Assembly (NCBI GenBank): GCA_050012775.1
Contig: JBEKGN010000007.1
Coordinates: forward strand, 1 to 64,000
Reading direction: 5' to 3'
Length of the DNA: 64,000 nt
Origin: Roseiarcus sp050012775
GTDB taxonomy: Bacteria; Pseudomonadota; Alphaproteobacteria; Rhizobiales; Beijerinckiaceae
Shown: positions 60,066-64,000 of the stretch, piece by piece
How positions within the stretch are numbered: position 1 is the stretch's first letter
Layout of the letters: each line of letters opens with the position of its first letter
Notes under the pieces: model-generated
Told to the model about the DNA's origin: nothing
Database searches by the model: none
What the model saw: the letters and a program-made list of their open reading frames with translations, nothing else
Made by a program: the position numbers and the translations under genes

Positions 60066-60503
60066 TCACAACAGGCCGAGTTCGCCGAGCGCGCGCCGCA
60101 AATCCTCCGGCATCGCGCCGGCGCCCTCGCCGGCCGCCTCGAGGTCGGGCGGCGCATCCTTTTCGGCAAAATAGCGCCAGCCCTGAAACGGCCGCGCCGG
60201 CCGCGGCCGGACCGGCGTCACCTCGGGATCGAGCCACAGCCGGCAGCGGCCGACGCCCTCGGCGTCGACGAAGGGCTCGACATCGAGGAGCCGCTGGCGC
60301 GCGGCGAGTTGACCCTTGATGACCCAATAGAGCGAGCCGCCGTCGAGCAGCGCCTCGGCGCGCTTGGGAACCATGCGCGTCACATGGGCGTGCCGCGGCG
60401 CCTCGCCGCGCCCGACCCGTTCGGCGACGCGCCGCGCGATCCAGTCCTCGAGATCGGCGATCGACTCCGCGCCGACGCAGAGTTTGATGAGATGAAGGGT
60501 CAT
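60066..60503 (-). CDS. DUF1489 family protein
   Basis: A 145-residue cytoplasmic protein matching DUF1489, a family restricted largely to alphaproteobacteria: MTLHLIKLCVGAESIADLED, VTRMVPKRAEALLDGGSLYW followed by V-I-K-G, LDVEPFVDAEGVGRCRLWLD and RPARPFQGWRYFAEKDAPPD. It is full-length. No activity is known. It lies upstream of the VWA gene on the same strand. Confidence 0.92.
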   Translation of the reverse strand: MTLHLIKLCVGAESIADLEDWIARRVAERVGRGEAPRHAHVTRMVPKRAEALLDGGSLYWVIKGQLAARQRLLDVEPFVDAEGVGRCRLWLDPEVTPVRPRPARPFQGWRYFAEKDAPPDLEAAGEGAGAMPEDLRRALGELGLL

Positions 60504-60642
60504 GTCGGCATTATGACGCGTCCGGACGAAAAATCGAAGCCGCGAGCGGCGCCGTCGCCTTCAACGCACTGTCACATAGTTGTGGAAAGTCGCGGATTGA
60601 GACGCCGCGCGCGACCGAGCGCCGGCCAATCGAGGAGTTTTC

Positions 60643-61068
60643 ATGGCGAAGGCGAAACTGGACGGCGCCGAGGCGCACGAGATCAACAACGCCCATCTGG
60701 CGTCCGAACCCCGCGATCCAATCGAGGACGTGCAGGACGACCAGCGCAACTTGCTGACGACGGCGGCGGCGGTCGCGGTGGTCGGCGTCGGCGTGGCCGT
60801 GTTCGAAGCGGCGTTGCTTCCCGGCGTCGTGCTCGGCGTGGCCGCCATGCTGGTTCCCAAGGTGCTGCCCAACGTCGGCGCGGCTATGGCCCCGCTGCTG
60901 CGCACCACCGTGCGCGGCGCCTACGTCTTCGGCCAGAGGACGAAGGAAATGGTCGCCGAGGCGCAAGAGCACGTCAACGACATCGTCGCCGAAGTCCACG
61001 CCGAGGGCGAGGCCGCCCCATCGGCGCCGGTCGCCGCCAAGTCCTCGTCGGCGACCCCGGCCGCCTGA
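60643..61068 (+). CDS. DUF5132-like small membrane protein of the P-type ATPase operon
   Basis: A 141-residue protein with one or two hydrophobic stretches (LLTTAAAVAVVGVGVAVFEA then ALLPGVVLGVAAML, about 37-72), a helical segment AMAPLLRTTVRGAYVFGQRT and an Ala-rich tail. I recall DUF5132-like proteins next to HMA_2 and P-type ATPase genes, and this arrangement fits. The ATG follows GAGGAG. The HMA gene starts three bases after its stop, so the two are one operon. The role in metal transport is inferred from context. Confidence 0.72.
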   Translation: MAKAKLDGAEAHEINNAHLASEPRDPIEDVQDDQRNLLTTAAAVAVVGVGVAVFEAALLPGVVLGVAAMLVPKVLPNVGAAMAPLLRTTVRGAYVFGQRTKEMVAEAQEHVNDIVAEVHAEGEAAPSAPVAAKSSSATPAA

Positions 61069-61071
61069 GGC

Positions 61072-61638
61072 ATGAAAAATCTGAAGCTCAAGATTGCGCA
61101 TCAGGTCCCTGGCCGGGTGCGCATGAAGATTGCATCCGCCAAAGGCAATCCCGACCTGCTGCGGCAGGTCGCGGACGTCTTCGGTCAGATTCCGGGGATC
61201 GAAAGCGTCACCGTCAACGCCACGACCGGCAGCCTCGTGCTGCACTACGACGCCGAGCGCCACGACGAGTTTCACGGCGCGCTGAACGACCATGTCGCCG
61301 GCCCCAACGGCGCCCAGCGTCCGCCGCCCACCGAGATCGACGCCCTTGCCGATAAGATCGAGAAAGAGGCGGAATTCCTCGCCGAGCACTCCACGAGCGC
61401 CCGCGCGATGCTGGATTTCGTCAAGAGCGTCGACCGCGAGATCAAGACGGCCACCGGCAACAACCTCGACCTGAAAATGGTGCTCGCGGCCGGCGTCATC
61501 GCCGTGACGATTCTCGAAATCGGCGCCACCGCCGCGACGCCGGTCTGGGTCACGCTGATGCTGTTCGCGACCAACCATTACGTCGAGTTGCATCAATCGG
61601 CCCCTCAGCGGGCGCCGGCGCGCGTCGAGATGGCTTAG
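61072..61638 (+). CDS. HMA_2-domain membrane protein
   Basis: A 188-residue protein. Residues 1-70 form a ferredoxin-like heavy-metal-associated domain without the CxxC motif (LKIAHQVPGRVRMKIASAKG ... SVTVNATTGSLVLHYD). After a helical linker there are two hydrophobic segments near the C-terminus (about 140-172: MVLAAGVIAVTILEIGATAA, TPVWVTLMLFATNHYVE). The same P-G-R-V-R element opens the following ATPase. It may be a separated regulatory or chaperone domain of that pump. It lies between the DUF5132-like gene and the ATPase, with 28 bases to the latter. Confidence 0.85.
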   Translation: MKNLKLKIAHQVPGRVRMKIASAKGNPDLLRQVADVFGQIPGIESVTVNATTGSLVLHYDAERHDEFHGALNDHVAGPNGAQRPPPTEIDALADKIEKEAEFLAEHSTSARAMLDFVKSVDREIKTATGNNLDLKMVLAAGVIAVTILEIGATAATPVWVTLMLFATNHYVELHQSAPQRAPARVEMA

Positions 61639-61666
61639 CGCTCGACAGGAGGGAGCGCGCCGCGCC

Positions 61667-63802
61667 ATGGAATTCGAACTTCGTCATTATTTTCCCGGGC
61701 GCGTGCGGCTCTATGCGCCGACGCTGTGCCGCCGGCGCGCGCTCGCCGAATCGGCGCTTTCGTGGCTGCGCAAGCAGAACGGCGTCACGGCGGCGCGCAT
61801 CAATTACGACTGTTCCAGCCTCGTCGTCGAATACGACAAGGCGCGCGACGGCCTGCTGCGTGGCCTGATCGGCCGCCTGCGGCTGCTGACGCCCGCCGAG
61901 CTCGCCGTCCTGATCGCCTTTGCCGGCCCCGCGCAGGAGGAGCCGCCGGCCGGGACGCGGCGCGCCGAGACGCCGAACCTCGTGTCGCGACGCGCGCCAC
62001 TCGCCCTGCCCACGGTTTCGGTGCTGATGGCGCTCAGCGCCAATCCGATCGCGCTCGCGGTCAACGTGCCATTGATGCTGTGGAACGCCTATCCCATCGG
62101 GTTGCGGGCGTGGCGGGTCTGGAGCCGCGAGGGTCGGCTCAACGTCGATTTCCTCGATGTGCTCGCGATCGGCGCCTCGCTGGCGCAAGGCAACCCGATG
62201 GCGGGCGCCGTCGTGACCTGGCTGATCCGCCTCGGCGACTGGATTCGCGACCTGACCGCGGCCGGCTCGCGCCGCGCCGTCAGTGAGCTGTTGGAATTCC
62301 GCTCGAGAACGGCGTGGGTCGTGCGAGACGGCGGGGTGATCTCCATTCCCGCCATCGAACTCGCCGTCGGCGACGAAGTCGTCGTCTATCCCGGCGAGAT
62401 GATTCCGGTCGACGGTGAGATCATCCAGGGCGCCGCGCACGTCGATCAAAAGGCCATCACCGGCGAGGGCCTGCCGGTCACCCGCGGCGCCGGACAGACG
62501 GCGTTCGCGGCCACGGTCATCCACGACGGCCAGTTGACGATCCGCGCCGAGCGCGTCGGCGTGCAGACGATGGCGGGCCAGATCGCGCGCCTCGTCGACG
62601 ACGCGCCGCTCGGCGACACGCGCATGCAGAATCATGCGGAGAAATTCGCGGATCGGCTCGTTCTGCCGTCGCTGGGCCTTGCGATCGGCGTCGCGGGAGT
62701 CACCGCCGATTTCGACCGTTTCCTTTCTCTGGTGATCGTCGACTACGGAACCGGCATTCGCGTCGCCGCGCCGACGGCCGTGCTTTCGTCGATGACCCAT
62801 GCGGCCCGGGCCGGCATCATCATCAAGAGCGGCGCCCACATGGAACGGCTCGCCGAGGTCGATACGGTGGTGTTCGACAAGACGGGAACGCTGACCTACG
62901 GCTCCCCGACGGTGATCGACGTCATCTCCTATATCGACTCGATCACGCCGAACCATCTCATCGCGCTCGCCGCCGCCGCCGAAACGCGCCTCACCCACCC
63001 CGTCGCGGAGGCCTTGCGCAACAAGGCCCGCCAGTTGCAGGTCAACGTGCCGGCCTGCGACGAAACCAAGTACCGGCTCGGGCTCGGCGTCGAAGGCCAG
63101 GTCAACGGCTATTATCTGCACGTCGGCAGCGAGCGCTTCATGCGACAGAGCGGCGTCTCGGTCGCGGTCGCCGCGAGCGATCGCGTCGCGCTGGACGAAC
63201 GCGGCTGCTCCTGTCTCCATGTCGCCGTCGACGGGCGCCTCGCCGGCCTCATTCCCTATGCCGACGAAATTCGCGCCGACAGTCGGGCGGTCATCCGTCG
63301 ACTTGGTCAGATGGGCATACGGAACACCATCATGCTGACGGGCGACAACGCCACGGTCGCGCGCGCCGTCGGGCGGCGCCTCGGGCTCGCGCGCCAGTTC
63401 GCCGACATGCTGCCGGCTGACAAGGCCGAAGTCATCCAGCAATTGCGCCGCGAAGGCAACGTGGTCGCGATGGTCGGCGACGGCATCAACGATTCGCCGG
63501 CGCTGAGCTACGCCGACGTCGGCATCGCGATGCGCCACGGCGCCGAGGTCGCCCACGAATCCGCGCATGTGGTTCTGATGGAGGATTCCCTTCAGAAGCT
63601 CGTGAAGGCGATTGAAATCTCGCGCGACGCGGTCGGCCTGATCCGTCAGAACTACGCGATCGTCGCCGGCTTCAACACGCTCGCCCTCGCCCTCGCCCTG
63701 CCCGGCGGTCTCGTCAGTCCGGTCACGACGGCGCTGGTCAGCAATGGTTCGGCGATCGTCGCGGCCCTGAACGGAATGCGCCCGATCCTCCGCTACCAAT
63801 GA
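61667..63802 (+). CDS. P1B-like P-type ATPase with HMA_2 N-domain, metal-site cysteines absent
   Basis: A 711-residue P-type cation pump. The N-terminal HMA_2 domain (1-80: ELRHYFPGRVRLYAPTLCRR) lacks CxxC. The actuator has ITGEGLPVTRG (about 264-274), the phosphorylation site is Asp404 in FDKTGTLTYG, the nucleotide domain has the P1B-type THPVAEAL, and the hinge is MVGDGINDSPAL (about 601-612). In the ion-path helix the usual Cys-Pro-Cys or Ser-Cys-x-x-Lys is replaced by D359-Y-G-T-G-I-R-V-A-A-P. The transported ion therefore cannot be predicted. It overlaps the next gene in ATGA and is third in its operon. Confidence 0.9.
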   Translation: MEFELRHYFPGRVRLYAPTLCRRRALAESALSWLRKQNGVTAARINYDCSSLVVEYDKARDGLLRGLIGRLRLLTPAELAVLIAFAGPAQEEPPAGTRRAETPNLVSRRAPLALPTVSVLMALSANPIALAVNVPLMLWNAYPIGLRAWRVWSREGRLNVDFLDVLAIGASLAQGNPMAGAVVTWLIRLGDWIRDLTAAGSRRAVSELLEFRSRTAWVVRDGGVISIPAIELAVGDEVVVYPGEMIPVDGEIIQGAAHVDQKAITGEGLPVTRGAGQTAFAATVIHDGQLTIRAERVGVQTMAGQIARLVDDAPLGDTRMQNHAEKFADRLVLPSLGLAIGVAGVTADFDRFLSLVIVDYGTGIRVAAPTAVLSSMTHAARAGIIIKSGAHMERLAEVDTVVFDKTGTLTYGSPTVIDVISYIDSITPNHLIALAAAAETRLTHPVAEALRNKARQLQVNVPACDETKYRLGLGVEGQVNGYYLHVGSERFMRQSGVSVAVAASDRVALDERGCSCLHVAVDGRLAGLIPYADEIRADSRAVIRRLGQMGIRNTIMLTGDNATVARAVGRRLGLARQFADMLPADKAEVIQQLRREGNVVAMVGDGINDSPALSYADVGIAMRHGAEVAHESAHVVLMEDSLQKLVKAIEISRDAVGLIRQNYAIVAGFNTLALALALPGGLVSPVTTALVSNGSAIVAALNGMRPILRYQ

Positions 63803-64000
63803 CGCAACCGGAGCCCGCCGAGGCTCTCACTCCCCGGCGCAAACTCGCGCTGCGACGCGCTCACGACTTTCTGGAGCGCCCGGATTTCGCCGCGCGAATC
63901 GCGCAATACGCCGGTCGGCCTCTCGATCGCGCCCTACGCATGGTCCCTCGCGGCTTCAACGATCGTCTCAGCAAGGCAGTCGAAAAAGCGATCCTGGCCG
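63799..64000 (+). CDS. EcsC-family protein, cut by the window end
   Basis: Sixty-seven codons are visible (MTQPEPAEALTPRRKLALRR, AHDFLERPDFAARIAQYAGR, PLDRALRMVPRGFNDRLSKA, then VEKAILA). The A-R-I-A-x-Y-x-G-R-P-x-x-x-A-L-R-x-x-P and K-A-V-E-K-A-I-L phrases are typical of the start of EcsC-like proteins. Its ATG overlaps the ATPase stop codon, so it is the fourth gene of the operon. The rest lies beyond position 64000. Confidence 0.75.
   Translation, partial: MTQPEPAEALTPRRKLALRRAHDFLERPDFAARIAQYAGRPLDRALRMVPRGFNDRLSKAVEKAILA

Noticed and set aside
61550..63799. A 749-codon minus-strand frame
   Set aside because: Antisense of the P-type ATPase; no domain.

Overview
The window reads as chromosomal DNA of a high-GC alphaproteobacterium, most likely of the order Hyphomicrobiales (Methylocystis/Methylosinus/Beijerinckia-like). 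This rests on two phasins, an alphaproteobacterial-type curli locus with CsgH, DUF1489, a lepB-rnc-era cluster, clpS-clpA, and a D-Ala-D-Ala carboxypeptidase with a C-terminal SPOR domain. The placement is inferred from gene content; there is no rRNA or other strong marker in the window. Almost the whole window is coding. High GC produces very long antisense shadow frames, which were discarded.

Layout. 0.2-8.4 kb is an accessory, conflict-type block: an orphan lower-GC gene, a HigBA-like toxin-antitoxin pair, a giant 1869-residue DUF4062/nSTAND ATPase/TPR protein, and directly behind it a trypsin-like PDZ protease with no export signal. 8.4-15.3 kb is mostly housekeeping: DedA, a small phasin-like protein, DUF423, adenine deaminase, UspA, a Cys-cluster protein, moaC-moeA and a secreted CHAP-like peptidase. 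15.8-22.3 kb is a curli (functional amyloid) locus on the minus strand: two very large curlins, csgH, a small CsgB-like curlin, csgF, csgG and a lytic transglycosylase overlapping csgG. 22.9-37.5 kb holds a BON protein, recO, an MFS exporter, a PMT-type glycosyltransferase, a slipin, lepB-rnc-era, a BMP-type nucleoside ABC transporter and a quinone oxidoreductase.

37.7-45 kb is a second accessory block. It starts at tRNA-Glu(UUC) and carries a Tox-REase-5/Imm52 toxin-immunity pair, a SWIM zinc-finger protein with a small partner, degenerate repeats resembling the tRNA 3' flank, an orphan Flp pilin too short for most ORF lists, small secreted proteins, and several long stretches without genes. 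45.4-51.3 kb contains glgA, a DUF3298-like secreted protein, a nucleoside-diphosphate-sugar epimerase, a FemAB-like acyltransferase, a HIT protein and DUF1614. 51.4-52.7 kb is a lower-GC pair (hotdog thioesterase and a truncated Ada). 52.8-60.5 kb contains clpA-clpS, a phasin, D-Ala-D-Ala carboxypeptidase, a J-domain membrane protein, a VWA protein and DUF1489. 60.6-64 kb is a DUF5132-like/HMA_2/P-type ATPase operon whose ATPase lacks the usual metal-site cysteines, followed by a cut EcsC gene.

The most interesting points are: the STAND ATPase plus cytosolic protease neighbourhood; the tandemly duplicated giant curlins, with one copy frameshifted at its last repeat and with shared leader and 3' stem-loops; the toxin-immunity pair in a tRNA-anchored block bounded by att-like repeats; and the cysteine-less HMA_2 P-type ATPase.
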